DNA of 64,000 nucleotides from Barnesiella intestinihominis YIT 11860 (GTDB taxonomy: Bacteria; Bacteroidota; Bacteroidia; Bacteroidales; Barnesiellaceae), in the NCBI RefSeq assembly GCF_000296465.1, contig NZ_JH815203.1, forward strand, positions 372,001 through 436,000, in the 5' to 3' direction. The notes under the pieces were generated by a model that made no database searches, was not told the DNA's origin, and was given only the letters and a program-made list of their open reading frames with translations. Of the stretch, positions 45,681 through 54,281 are shown piece by piece. The position numbers and the translations under genes were made by a program. Every line of letters begins with the position of its first letter. The stretch's first letter is position 1.

Positions 45681-45754
45681 TGACTCCGACAGGATTCAAA
45701 CCTGTAACCTTCTGATCCGTAGTCAGATGCTCTATTCAGTTAAGCTACGGAGCC
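45681..45754 (-). tRNA. tRNA-Arg(ACG)
   Basis: 74 nt. Acceptor stem GGCTCCG/CGGAGTC with one G-U pair, discriminator A. The anticodon loop CTACGGA gives anticodon ACG (read as ICG, decoding CGN codons). T-loop GTTTGAATC-type sequence is present. The 3' CCA is not encoded. It is identical to the upstream copy at 45811-45884. Confidence 0.95.
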
Positions 45755-45810
45755 ATTTCCAAATCTGTTTTTTCATATAGTTGTTCTCGCTTGAACAACC
45801 TTGCATTGAG

Positions 45811-45884
45811 TGACTCCGACAGGATTCAAACCTGTAACCTTCTGATCCGTAGTCAGATGCTCTATTCAGTTAAGCTACGGAGCC
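45811..45884 (-). tRNA. tRNA-Arg(ACG), identical first copy
   Basis: Same 74-nt sequence as the copy at 45681-45754, separated from it by 56 nt. A perfect -7 box TATCTTTG (45903-45896) lies just upstream, so both copies are probably one transcript. Confidence 0.95.
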
Positions 45885-45895
45885 GTTTGCGGTTG

Positions 45896-45903
45896 CAAAG
45901 ATA
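45896..45903 (-). promoter_or_regulatory. -7 promoter box of the tRNA-Arg pair
   Basis: TATCTTTG on the minus strand, 11 nt before the mature 5' end of the first tRNA. Confidence 0.6.
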
Positions 45904-46002
45904 GGAATAATTTTATTCCGACGTATCTTTTTATCTTATTTTTTTACCTCTAATATATGATTTTTTTCTATCGTACCCATTTTCAGATAAATAGATTTTT
46001 TC

Positions 46003-48291
46003 TTATTCCAAGAATTTAGGATTGAATACCAACAGACCGATATTTATACCGAAGTTCCAGTTACGTGCTGGATAATCATAGTAATTGGCATAAAGACTAA
46101 TCGAAGCGAAAGAGAGATCGAGCACTAAGGAACTCTCGCCCATAAAATGATACTTCGTAAAGGCTTTTCCATAATAGGGAACCATATTTTCACCTTCGTA
46201 AATCTGCCGAAATGGAGCAAAAACATAGAACTCATTGCGAAATTGCAAATTATTCAGGATTTTCCAAATGGGTATCACTCCCGCAGCCAAATATTGTGTG
46301 GAACGAAAAGCTGGATTGAAGATAGTTTTACTATGCGGAGTAGGAGTAAATGCCGGTGCTTGGATTAGTGTGGAAGTATAATTACTCAACAGTCCTTTAC
46401 TCGATACCACGGCTTTTCCCCGAACACCCAACACGAATTTATTTCCCAAAGGGAAATAGGTATGAATATTTCCTTCTATCTGTAACCACGAAAGTGTCTG
46501 TTTGCTATGTGGTTGCAAATTCGAGTTATATGGTTTGAATCGTTCTTTTCCATACGCCAATAGCCCTAATACGGAACAATCTGTACCAGAGGTGGGGTAC
46601 ATGTAATTATTCAAATTATTTTGATCGAATTTCATCGATGCTACAAGCAAGTTATAACGACTGCGATCCTGTTCATTCTTGGAAAAATCTACCGTATTGG
46701 ATTGGTAATACTTATCGTTCATCGAACCATATCCAACAGAAACGACAGCTTTCGAACCGGTCAAAAACGGCAACCCCAACCGTAACTTCACATATTGCTC
46801 GGATTGTGTGATAAAAGAGGGCATACGGTCGGAATAAAACAACGTTTCATTTTGATAAAACTTTTGTTTAGAAGCCACAGCTTGCAGTTTCAGATACATA
46901 GGTATAACGGTCTTCAAATCGAAACGAGCCGATAACATGCCGGAAGTATAAGACTGTCCTATTTGCCCACCTAAATCGAGATCGAGAGAATTGAGGCTTA
47001 CCGTGCGATAGTGTGCACCTATATATATTTGATTGGAACTAGTCGACGAAATAAATCCTCCCATTCCTATCGCCAGTTGATCGTGCACTTTTGCTTTAAT
47101 ATCGAGATTGAACATGCCACTTTCCTTGTCGTATCGGGCATGAGGTATCAAATCGGATATTTTCCCATCGGATATGGTTTTATAGTAAGCAGCCTTAGCC
47201 TGCTCATCGGAAAAAGGTTCATCTGAATCGAATTGCCGACGAATATACTCCCGTTGTTGATGATTCCCTCCCTCTACCGAAACTTTATCAAATACAAGGT
47301 CGGGGGTTTTACTTTTGAAAACCATTCGCTGCAATTGGCGGGTGTCCTGAGATAGTTCTCTGGGAATACGACTTTTGATAGAATCCATCATAGCTATCGT
47401 ACGGTCATATCCTATCTTGGCAATTTGCCGTGCTTTGGGAAAGTCGAGAAGTCCTACATCACTCAAATTGAAACGCATCAAAATCCCATCTTCGGGATCG
47501 AGAGTATAATCGCTTTTTTGCATGACCATATTCTCGATTTGATTCATCAAATCGTCTTCTTTGGGTTTATCCAGTTTAGCGGCAACAATACTCCCGATGA
47601 TGATATCGGGATTAAAATCGGACTTCATCACATCGACAGGGAAATTATTATAAATACCGCCGTCATAGACCAATACGCTGTCGATTTCAATCGGTTTGAA
47701 TACGAAAGGGAAACTCATGGAAGCTCTCACGGCATCACCCAAATCACCATTCCTCAATATGACTTCTCGCTTGTGATATACATCGGAGGCAACCGCTCGA
47801 AACGGAACGAATAAATTATCGAAATTCCCTTCGCACTGTGCCGAATAAGGTGCAAATATACTCATGAACGCATAATTCATAGGGAACGGATTGATGAGGC
47901 TATTAGGCAAGAAATGCGGTTCGAATTTAGTCGAGTCTTGTAAAGCGACATTAAATGTAACGATCTCGGGAGTAGGATCGGGTTTCTTAAAATAATAGAC
48001 GTATCTTTTGTCAAAAATTCCACGAGACCACAAGTTGAAATCTTCGGAAAGAATCAAATCCAGCATTTCGTCGGGGGTATATCCCATAGCATACCATGCC
48101 CCCACAATAGCCCCCATCGACGTACCGGCTACATAATCGATGGGCACATTATTTTCTTCGAGAGCTTTGATAATACCTATATGCGCTATTCCCTTAGCTC
48201 CGCCTCCGCTCAAAACCAAACCCACGGTCTGGGCCTGCACACAAGCCAATCCGCAGATCACTGTAAAGAGAATCGACAAAATTCGTTTCAT
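46003..48291 (-). CDS. Patatin-like phospholipase with C-terminal outer-membrane barrel (PlpD/type Vd-like)
   Basis: 762 residues. A signal peptide (about 1-20) precedes a patatin domain (about 22-215) with the oxyanion loop GGGAKG (29-34), nucleophile elbow GTSMG (Ser58) and the partner Asp210 in DGGIYNN. A POTRA-like domain (about 330-400) and an Omp85/BamA-type beta-barrel to the C-terminus follow, ending with a hydrophobic strand (FGINIGLLVFNPKFLE). The layout is that of PlpD-like self-secreted lipases. It lies 42 nt downstream of serB on the same strand. Confidence 0.9.
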   Translation of the reverse strand: MKRILSILFTVICGLACVQAQTVGLVLSGGGAKGIAHIGIIKALEENNVPIDYVAGTSMGAIVGAWYAMGYTPDEMLDLILSEDFNLWSRGIFDKRYVYYFKKPDPTPEIVTFNVALQDSTKFEPHFLPNSLINPFPMNYAFMSIFAPYSAQCEGNFDNLFVPFRAVASDVYHKREVILRNGDLGDAVRASMSFPFVFKPIEIDSVLVYDGGIYNNFPVDVMKSDFNPDIIIGSIVAAKLDKPKEDDLMNQIENMVMQKSDYTLDPEDGILMRFNLSDVGLLDFPKARQIAKIGYDRTIAMMDSIKSRIPRELSQDTRQLQRMVFKSKTPDLVFDKVSVEGGNHQQREYIRRQFDSDEPFSDEQAKAAYYKTISDGKISDLIPHARYDKESGMFNLDIKAKVHDQLAIGMGGFISSTSSNQIYIGAHYRTVSLNSLDLDLGGQIGQSYTSGMLSARFDLKTVIPMYLKLQAVASKQKFYQNETLFYSDRMPSFITQSEQYVKLRLGLPFLTGSKAVVSVGYGSMNDKYYQSNTVDFSKNEQDRSRYNLLVASMKFDQNNLNNYMYPTSGTDCSVLGLLAYGKERFKPYNSNLQPHSKQTLSWLQIEGNIHTYFPLGNKFVLGVRGKAVVSSKGLLSNYTSTLIQAPAFTPTPHSKTIFNPAFRSTQYLAAGVIPIWKILNNLQFRNEFYVFAPFRQIYEGENMVPYYGKAFTKYHFMGESSLVLDLSFASISLYANYYDYPARNWNFGINIGLLVFNPKFLE

Positions 48292-48333
48292 AATTCATAT
48301 TATCATTTGCAACAACCCGGCAAAATATACTCA

Positions 48334-49560
48334 TCAATTGGCTTCGGAAATAAACGAATCTTTAAATCCGATAAAATAGAGAACACCATCGAGGCCTATC
48401 GTCGATATAGACTGGCTAGCGTTTTCCTTCACTTTCGGTTTAGCATGATAAGCGATACCTAAACCTGCCGTACTCAACATAGGCAAGTCATTCGCCCCAT
48501 CTCCGACAGCTATCGTCTGAGCTATATCCACGTTTTCTACCTGTGCTATCAATTTCAACAACTCAGCCTTTCGACGCCCATCGACAATATCGCCGACATA
48601 ACGTCCCGTCAATTTCCCATCGATTATCTCCAACTCATTGGCATACACATAATCGATTCCATAACGTTGTTTCAAATAGTTTCCGAAATAGGTAAATCCA
48701 CCCGAAAGAATAGCAATTTTGAATCCTGCCCGTTTCAACACTTGCATCAGACGATCCACGCCCTCGGTGACGGGAAGCGATTCAGCCACTTCTTTCAAGA
48801 CCGATTCGTCGAGTCCTTTCAACAGACCGACACGTCGTGCGAAACTCTCGCAAAAATCGATCTCCCCTCGCATAGCCGACTCGGTAATCGCTTTCACTTC
48901 GTCACCTACCCCGGCTCTCACTGCCAACTCGTCGATAACCTCGGTTTCTATTAGTGTAGAATCCATATCGAAACAGATCAACCGACGACAACGGCGATAT
49001 ATACTATCTTCCTGCAAAGATATATCCATGCCCAAATGTGCAGAAAGTTGCATGAACTCGGACTGCATAGCCACTTTATCTCTCGGCGTACCCCTCACAG
49101 ATAACTCAATACATGATTTGGGAGGCCGAACCGTTTCATCGAGCGGAATACGTCCCGTAAGTCGTTGAATGGCATCGATATTTAATCCTTGCTCTGCCAC
49201 AATACGGGTGACCTCACCTATCTGACGGGCTGTAATACAACGCCCCAATATCGTAATGATATAGCGGTTCTTTCCCTGCAACCCCACCCAACGCGTATAT
49301 TCCTCTTCACTAATAGGAGAGAAACGAATGTTCACATCAAGCTCATAGGCCTTGAACAGGAGATCTTTAAGTATATCGCCCGATTTGGTTTCGTCAGTTT
49401 TAAATAATATTCCCAACGAAAGCGTATGGTGAATATCGGCCTGCCCGATATCCAAAATAAAAGCATCGTACCGGGCTAACACTTCTGCCAAAGCGGTCGT
49501 TACTCCCGGTTTATCGTCACCCGATATATTAATAAGTATAATTTCGGTTTTCGGTTTCAT
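48334..49560 (-). CDS. serB: Phosphoserine phosphatase with N-terminal ACT domains
   Basis: 408 residues. Two ACT-like domains (about 5-85 and 98-180) precede a HAD phosphatase domain with the catalytic motif DMDSTLI (Asp198, Asp200), motif II in AILSGGFTYF and motif III-IV in AVGDGANDLPML. It performs the last step of serine synthesis. The promoter is clear (49589-49619), with the ATG 28 nt past the -7 box. Confidence 0.95.
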   Translation of the reverse strand: MKPKTEIILINISGDDKPGVTTALAEVLARYDAFILDIGQADIHHTLSLGILFKTDETKSGDILKDLLFKAYELDVNIRFSPISEEEYTRWVGLQGKNRYIITILGRCITARQIGEVTRIVAEQGLNIDAIQRLTGRIPLDETVRPPKSCIELSVRGTPRDKVAMQSEFMQLSAHLGMDISLQEDSIYRRCRRLICFDMDSTLIETEVIDELAVRAGVGDEVKAITESAMRGEIDFCESFARRVGLLKGLDESVLKEVAESLPVTEGVDRLMQVLKRAGFKIAILSGGFTYFGNYLKQRYGIDYVYANELEIIDGKLTGRYVGDIVDGRRKAELLKLIAQVENVDIAQTIAVGDGANDLPMLSTAGLGIAYHAKPKVKENASQSISTIGLDGVLYFIGFKDSFISEAN

Positions 49561-49588
49561 TAAAAAGAACTATTCTGATTTATTTCTG

Positions 49589-49619
49589 CAAATATAGCGT
49601 AAAGAATAGCAGCGACAAA
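49589..49619 (-). promoter_or_regulatory. Promoter of the serB-patatin operon
   Basis: Minus-strand -33 TTTG (49619-49616), 19-nt spacer, -7 TATATTTG (49596-49589). Confidence 0.75.
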
Positions 49620-49806
49620 CTTTATTTAGAAGTTTCCCTATTATGGTATTATCTTTCGCTAATAAATGATTCCTCAAAAAGCGCCCCGAAAAGAAAAGAC
49701 AAATTCCAACCCTCAAAAAGATATACAAGTAACCTTGCCAAACAGCTCCTCAAAGAGGATTATATAAAAAACGACAGAAACTTTCTTATTACACTTTTTT
49801 TTGAGT

Positions 49807-49814
49807 TATATTTG
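49807..49814 (+). promoter_or_regulatory. -7 promoter box for the BACON lipoprotein gene
   Basis: TATATTTG on the plus strand, 42 nt before the ATG at 49857. It overlaps the upstream end of the open frame, supporting the downstream start. Confidence 0.6.
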
Positions 49815-49856
49815 CAAAACATAATTAAAAAAATATTTCCCAACAAAAAGGATTCT

Positions 49857-51845
49857 ATGAAATCTTTCATTTACATTTTTACCTTATTTTTTTCAGTAGC
49901 ACTCTTAACAGCCTGTCTTGATCTTTCGGACAAAAATAAAGACGATGAGCCTTATTCAATCGAGTTGGTTAATGATATTGTCGTTCTATCGGCCGATGAG
50001 ACCCAAAAGCCAAACAGTATCGAATTTACTGTATCAGACGATTGGTATATCGCTCCCGAGACTAGCCCGGAGACCGAGTATAAAGGCTCCGACTGGGTAA
50101 CAGTCGACACCGAGCACGGTTCAAAAGGAACACACTCCATCGGGATTATCGCCCAAGCTAATTTCAGCGGTAAAGAAAGAGAGGCTGCATTCAGGCTCAC
50201 CTGTGGCGAAAACAGTTCTCTTATCATTGTAAAACAAAGCACCCGCACTCAAAATGGCACGATACTAGACTTCGCAATTCCCCGGCGCATCATCGCCGAC
50301 TACCAGACCATTGTCTCTTCCAAATCGACCGACTTAATCCAAAAACCTATTGCCTTATACATCAACGATGAAAAATTTGACGTGACTCCCCTCTCCCGCC
50401 AAGAGGGAATTTTTGAGTTGCCGGCATGCCTCAAAGGAGCACACACCATGTATGTGACTATCGGCGAAGAGCAATACCAATTCGGGGAAGTCGAGATATA
50501 CACAAGCGGTGAGCCGATAAGTAATTTCGTCGTAGGTTTTCCGTTCAGCATGGACGTAGACAACATCACAACCCTCGTCACCTGCAATAGTGGCTCTTAC
50601 GACTACTCGTTCGCTTCTGACTCCAACGGCGCAATATCTCTCCCTTTGTTTCGCAACGCCGATGGCCGAGCACTCGGTTTTTGTTCGTTTAGAGACCTCG
50701 AACAAATCTCTTCCCGATACATCTATGGAAGAATTGTATGTGGAACCAACGAAGACGAGATGATCCATTATGACACCACAAACTATACAGCCAGTTTGTG
50801 GAGCAGTTCCTCTCAACAAGTCATTATCGACATCGCCACAGGACTTGTCTATTACATAGACGAACAAGATGTTCTGATACGCATGAATGCTCAGTTCCAA
50901 CAACGCGATGAACGCAGTTTCTATGTATCGAACCTACAACGTTACCAAGAAGATCTTGATTTCAATACACGCATTTATATCATAGAACTGCCTGAGGGAG
51001 ACTTGAATTATTGGAAAGAATTATCCCAACACAACCCCGGACTGTATGTCACCGCTCGTGCTTACAAAACCCAAGTTCCCGATGCCATAGGCATTTGGGG
51101 CAAATGGATAGGCGCAAGTGACGGTTCTATCTACCTCAACGAGAATCAGATCATGAACAAATATGGGAAAATCAAAGAATTTACACCTCCTACCGAAGGG
51201 CAAGCCAAAAGCGAAGTTTTCACTTGTTACGGTTCGGGAATGCTATATCGGTTGCGTTATTTACATTATTGGGAAGATGCCTCGCACATTCACTCGACCC
51301 TCCGTATAGAAACTCCCGAAGGAACCTCAATGTGGGAGACCGACTGGGTAGATCCCGCCCCCGACAATACCACTATGATTTGGTATCCCTACTACAAAGC
51401 CTACCAATATCCCGACAAAACCATATTACTCCCCGGCAACATCGAGAAGGGCAATAGCACTCTCTTTGCCATCACCATTACTCCGACCGGTGGTGTAGAC
51501 TCTTTTGAAGCTACACCTATCGACCGAGAGCAATTCTCTAACATTATAAACCATTGGGATATACAGAAATTCCCCTATTTAAGTAACCACGATTATATCA
51601 TAACCGAGGACAATAAAATTTATCGTCGCAGCATTGTCCCATTCGGCAACGAACAACTCATCTACAATGGCGATGGATATATTCATAATTGCATAAGTTT
51701 CCAAAATGTATGCAGTATGTTCGTGCGCGAAAACGACCAACTTTACCTCATCGACTACGATGCACAAGGGACAGAAAAAAACAAAATCCCCCTTTATGGC
51801 GAAAAGTTTGAAGCAATAGGATACAGAATGTGCCGTTTTAAGTAG
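49857..51845 (+). CDS. BACON-domain surface lipoprotein, unknown function
   Basis: 662 residues from the ATG at 49857 (the frame is open from 49812, inside the promoter). The lipobox LTAC gives Cys20, followed by Asp residues (a possible surface export signal). A BACON-like domain (about 35-135: EFTVSDDWYI ... SIGIIAQANFSGKEREA ... IIVKQ) is typical of Bacteroidota glycan-binding and adhesin-like lipoproteins. The remaining ~520 residues look like beta-propeller-like or mixed beta repeats (FYVSNLQRY, GKWIGASDGSIYL) without a known family. Monocistronic. Confidence 0.75.
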   Translation: MKSFIYIFTLFFSVALLTACLDLSDKNKDDEPYSIELVNDIVVLSADETQKPNSIEFTVSDDWYIAPETSPETEYKGSDWVTVDTEHGSKGTHSIGIIAQANFSGKEREAAFRLTCGENSSLIIVKQSTRTQNGTILDFAIPRRIIADYQTIVSSKSTDLIQKPIALYINDEKFDVTPLSRQEGIFELPACLKGAHTMYVTIGEEQYQFGEVEIYTSGEPISNFVVGFPFSMDVDNITTLVTCNSGSYDYSFASDSNGAISLPLFRNADGRALGFCSFRDLEQISSRYIYGRIVCGTNEDEMIHYDTTNYTASLWSSSSQQVIIDIATGLVYYIDEQDVLIRMNAQFQQRDERSFYVSNLQRYQEDLDFNTRIYIIELPEGDLNYWKELSQHNPGLYVTARAYKTQVPDAIGIWGKWIGASDGSIYLNENQIMNKYGKIKEFTPPTEGQAKSEVFTCYGSGMLYRLRYLHYWEDASHIHSTLRIETPEGTSMWETDWVDPAPDNTTMIWYPYYKAYQYPDKTILLPGNIEKGNSTLFAITITPTGGVDSFEATPIDREQFSNIINHWDIQKFPYLSNHDYIITEDNKIYRRSIVPFGNEQLIYNGDGYIHNCISFQNVCSMFVRENDQLYLIDYDAQGTEKNKIPLYGEKFEAIGYRMCRFK

Positions 51846-51920
51846 CAATTAGTTCCTTCAAAAAAAAAGCCTAATAACCAGATAATTATCAAATTTTAAA
51901 TTGTTAAAACAAGAAATACA

Positions 51921-51952
51921 TTTGGTTAATTCCCGAAAAACCTCCAACTTTG
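51921..51952 (+). promoter_or_regulatory. Promoter upstream of the structured leader
   Basis: -33 TTTG (51921-51924), 20-nt spacer, -7 CAACTTTG (51945-51952, first base off consensus). The predicted transcript would start near 51957-51960 with a leader of about 130 nt. Confidence 0.6.
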
Positions 51953-51956
51953 TCCC

Positions 51957-52075
51957 GATTTTATGGGTTCCCGGTAGCGAAGGAAGCGTCCTAAGCAAGA
52001 GGAACTAACCGCTGAAAATCAGCGGGGTCTGCCGTTTCGGTGCGATACCCTGACGTCAGATTTAGTATGAACCAT
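51957..52075 (+). ncRNA. Candidate structured 5' leader RNA with alternative pairing near the start codon
   Basis: It is GC-richer than both flanks and full of complementary segments. H1: 51966-51971 with 52001-52006. H2: 52009-52015 with 52019-52025, a perfect 7-bp stem and 3-nt loop. H3: 52025-52028 with 52047-52050, enclosing CCG/CGG at 52032-52040. The palindrome TGACGTCA lies at 52051-52058. ATGGGTTC at 51963-51970 can also pair, with one bulged G, with GAACCAT at 52069-52075, 12-18 nt before the ATG at 52087; this competes with H1. It has its own promoter, no terminator and no ORF. The class is unknown to me. Confidence 0.5.
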
Positions 52076-52086
52076 AATACTTCATT

Positions 52087-52578
52087 ATGAAGAAAACAAA
52101 GTCAGTTATTGGTATGCTGGCGTTGGTTTTATTGTTTTCGTCGGCTTTCAATCCGGTAGAAACTGGATTAAAAGAAGGGAAACAAGCTCCGATGTTGAAA
52201 TTAAAAAATTCAGAGGGGGCAGTTACTCTCAGTGAATTAAAAGGCCGATATGTTTTGCTGAATTTCTGGGCCGGATACGATGCTCCGTCTCGTATGGAAA
52301 ATATACGGTTTGCCCGAGAAATAGACAAAAGCGAAATCGAAAACATTAGTCTCGTATCGGTATCGTTCGATACCAGTCGAAAAGTCTTCGAAGAGACGAT
52401 CAAACGAGACGGACTAAACACCGCTACCCAATTCTATGACAAAGACGGTTCTCAATCGGATATATTCGATAACTACCGTCTGAACAAAGGATTCGCCAGT
52501 TATCTGATTTCGCCCGAGGGTGTCATCATCGCCAAAGACCCGGATCCAGAACAATTGACAAAACTTATTCGTCAATAA
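52087..52578 (+). CDS. Cysteine-free thioredoxin-fold (TlpA/AhpC-like) exported protein
   Basis: 163 residues. A signal peptide or N-terminal membrane anchor (about 1-21) precedes a thioredoxin-like fold (about 28-160): EGKQAPMLKLKN, YVLLNFWAGYDAPSR, SFDTSRKVFEE, YLISPEGVIIAKDP. The usual CxxC after FWA is replaced by YDAPS, and there is no Cys in the whole protein, so it cannot be a redox thioredoxin or peroxiredoxin. A binding or chaperone role is possible. It is preceded by the structured leader and followed by a terminator, so monocistronic. Confidence 0.8.
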   Translation: MKKTKSVIGMLALVLLFSSAFNPVETGLKEGKQAPMLKLKNSEGAVTLSELKGRYVLLNFWAGYDAPSRMENIRFAREIDKSEIENISLVSVSFDTSRKVFEETIKRDGLNTATQFYDKDGSQSDIFDNYRLNKGFASYLISPEGVIIAKDPDPEQLTKLIRQ

Positions 52579-52580
52579 TC

Positions 52581-52619
52581 AAAACCTCCGTTATGTAAAT
52601 GAGGCATAACGGAGGTTTT
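52581..52619 (+). terminator. Terminator of the thioredoxin-fold gene
   Basis: A 15-bp perfect stem (52581-52595 with 52605-52619) with a 9-nt loop and a T-rich end, 3 nt after the stop codon. Confidence 0.88.
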
Positions 52620-52742
52620 CTCTTTCTCCCCTAAACACTTTTCGAATTTCGGAACAACGCATTCCGACTCCACAAATTATTTCTTCCCATTCAATCACCT
52701 TAACAGGAGACTTTGAACTTTCATATTTTTCATTACATAACA

Positions 52743-52773
52743 TTGCGACAGCAAACGATTTACATTATCTTTG
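52743..52773 (+). promoter_or_regulatory. Promoter of the DUF4924-rmlD-prfC operon
   Basis: -33 TTG (52743-52745), 20-nt spacer, -7 TATCTTTG (52766-52773), about 75 nt before the first ATG. Confidence 0.7.
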
Positions 52774-52848
52774 CAGACAATTTCGGGAAAGGAATCCCTA
52801 TAACCCAAAGGTCGCAACACAGACTGTTTACTTAAAATTTCGTTACAA

Positions 52849-53394
52849 ATGATCATAGCCAGTCAGAAAAAAAAGGAAAATATTGCCGAATACTTGCTGT
52901 ATATGTGGCAAATCGAGGATATTATCCGAGCTTACGGGCTGGATATAGACCAAATACAAAAGCATATCATCGATTCTTATGACTTACCCGAGGAACAAAA
53001 AAAGAGCATGCGGGATTGGTACGAATCACTCATCGATATGATGCACTCGGAGGGTGTAGAAAAGAAAGGCCATCTACAACTGAACAAAAACGTACTTATC
53101 GACTTGACAGATTTGCACCTGCGTTTGCTGAAATCTACCCGAGAACCGTTTTACGGAGCAGCATTTTTCAAGACTCTGCCCTATATAGTGGAGCTGAGAG
53201 CCAAATCGGGAGAGGGAAAGACCGGTGAATTGGAAACATGTTTCAATGCGTTGTACGGAGTATTGTTACTGCGATTGCAGAAAAAAGAAATCCAATCCGA
53301 CACACTGAAAGCTATTCAACAGATATCGGCTTTTCTTTCGATTCTCGCCGAGAAATACAAACAGGAAAAAGCCGGAGAATTGGAACTGGAATAA
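52849..53394 (+). CDS. DUF4924 family protein
   Basis: 181 residues, all-alpha, no signal peptide. The N-terminus MIIASQKKKENIAEYLLYMWQ (quoted as IASQKKKENIAEYLLYM) is typical of DUF4924, a Bacteroidota-restricted family of unknown function. Gln/Lys-rich helices end in an acidic tail (AGELELE). It is the first gene of an operon with rmlD (13 nt gap) and prfC. Confidence 0.85.
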   Translation: MIIASQKKKENIAEYLLYMWQIEDIIRAYGLDIDQIQKHIIDSYDLPEEQKKSMRDWYESLIDMMHSEGVEKKGHLQLNKNVLIDLTDLHLRLLKSTREPFYGAAFFKTLPYIVELRAKSGEGKTGELETCFNALYGVLLLRLQKKEIQSDTLKAIQQISAFLSILAEKYKQEKAGELELE

Positions 53395-53407
53395 TACATA
53401 AAATGCG

Positions 53408-54277
53408 ATGACTAAGAAAATTCTTATTACGGGCGCTAACGGACAGTTGGGACATGAAATGCGGAACGCATTGAAAGGTAACAACCGTTTCGAATGTATC
53501 TTTACCGATGTCGCCGAATTGGACATCTGCAATGCCGAAGCCGTAAAACAAATCATAGCCGACAACCATATCGACTATATCGTCAACTGTGCCGCCTATA
53601 CCCAGGTAGACAAAGCGGAAGACAATGCCGAACTTTGCAAAAAAATCAATACCGATGCTGTCGAAAACCTTGCTCGCGCGGCTGCCGATTACGGAGCCCG
53701 CATGATTCATATCTCCACCGACTATGTTTTCAACGGAAGAGGTTACAGTCCCTATACCGAAGATATGCCCCCTGACCCGCAATCGGTTTACGGTTCGACC
53801 AAACTAGAAGGCGAAAAAATATTGACCGACATCTGTCCCGAAAGCATTATCATTCGCACAGCATGGTTATACTCCCCTTATGGCAACAATTTTGTCAAAA
53901 CCATGCTGCATTTAGGAGAAGAACGGGAGGAGTTATCGGTAGTCGCCGACCAGATAGGCACGCCCACTTGTGCCGCCGACCTCGCACAAGCAATCCTTGT
54001 CATACTGCAAGCGGATACATTCGTGCCGGGAACATACCATTTCTCCGACGAAGGGGTATGTAGTTGGTATGACTTCACAGTAACTATTCACAGGCTGGCC
54101 GGGATCACGACCTGTCGAGTGACACCGATACGAAGTGATGAATATCCCAGTAAGGCACACAGACCTTTTTACAGCGTCCTCGATAAAAGTAAAATTAAAA
54201 AAACATACGGGCTGACTATTCCTCACTGGTACGAAAGCCTGTCGAATTGCATAAAACTATTACAAGAAACCCATTAA
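53408..54277 (+). CDS. rfbD: dTDP-4-dehydrorhamnose reductase
   Basis: 289 residues, an extended SDR Rossmann fold. The NADPH loop is GANGQLG (9-15), the catalytic Y-x-x-x-K is Tyr128/Lys132 in YGSTK, and ISTDYVFNG (about 102-110) and a C-terminal [12 protein letters not shown] match RmlD. It makes dTDP-L-rhamnose from the 4-keto sugar. The other rml genes are not nearby. It lies between DUF4924 and prfC, with 4 nt to the latter. Confidence 0.93.
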   Translation: MTKKILITGANGQLGHEMRNALKGNNRFECIFTDVAELDICNAEAVKQIIADNHIDYIVNCAAYTQVDKAEDNAELCKKINTDAVENLARAAADYGARMIHISTDYVFNGRGYSPYTEDMPPDPQSVYGSTKLEGEKILTDICPESIIIRTAWLYSPYGNNFVKTMLHLGEEREELSVVADQIGTPTCAADLAQAILVILQADTFVPGTYHFSDEGVCSWYDFTVTIHRLAGITTCRVTPIRSDEYPSKAHRPFYSVLDKSKIKKTYGLTIPHWYESLSNCIKLLQETH

Positions 54278-54281
54278 TAAC

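Noticed and set aside
51957-52075. Leader RNA as the signal recognition particle (4.5S) RNA
   Set aside because: GAAGGAAGC and TAAGCA recall the SRP core, but the conserved CAGG side and GGAA tetraloop context do not fit, there is no terminator and the element runs straight into a coding gene.
51957-52075. Leader as TPP, cobalamin, SAM, FMN or c-di-GMP riboswitch
   Set aside because: None of the diagnostic core strings of these classes could be found by eye.
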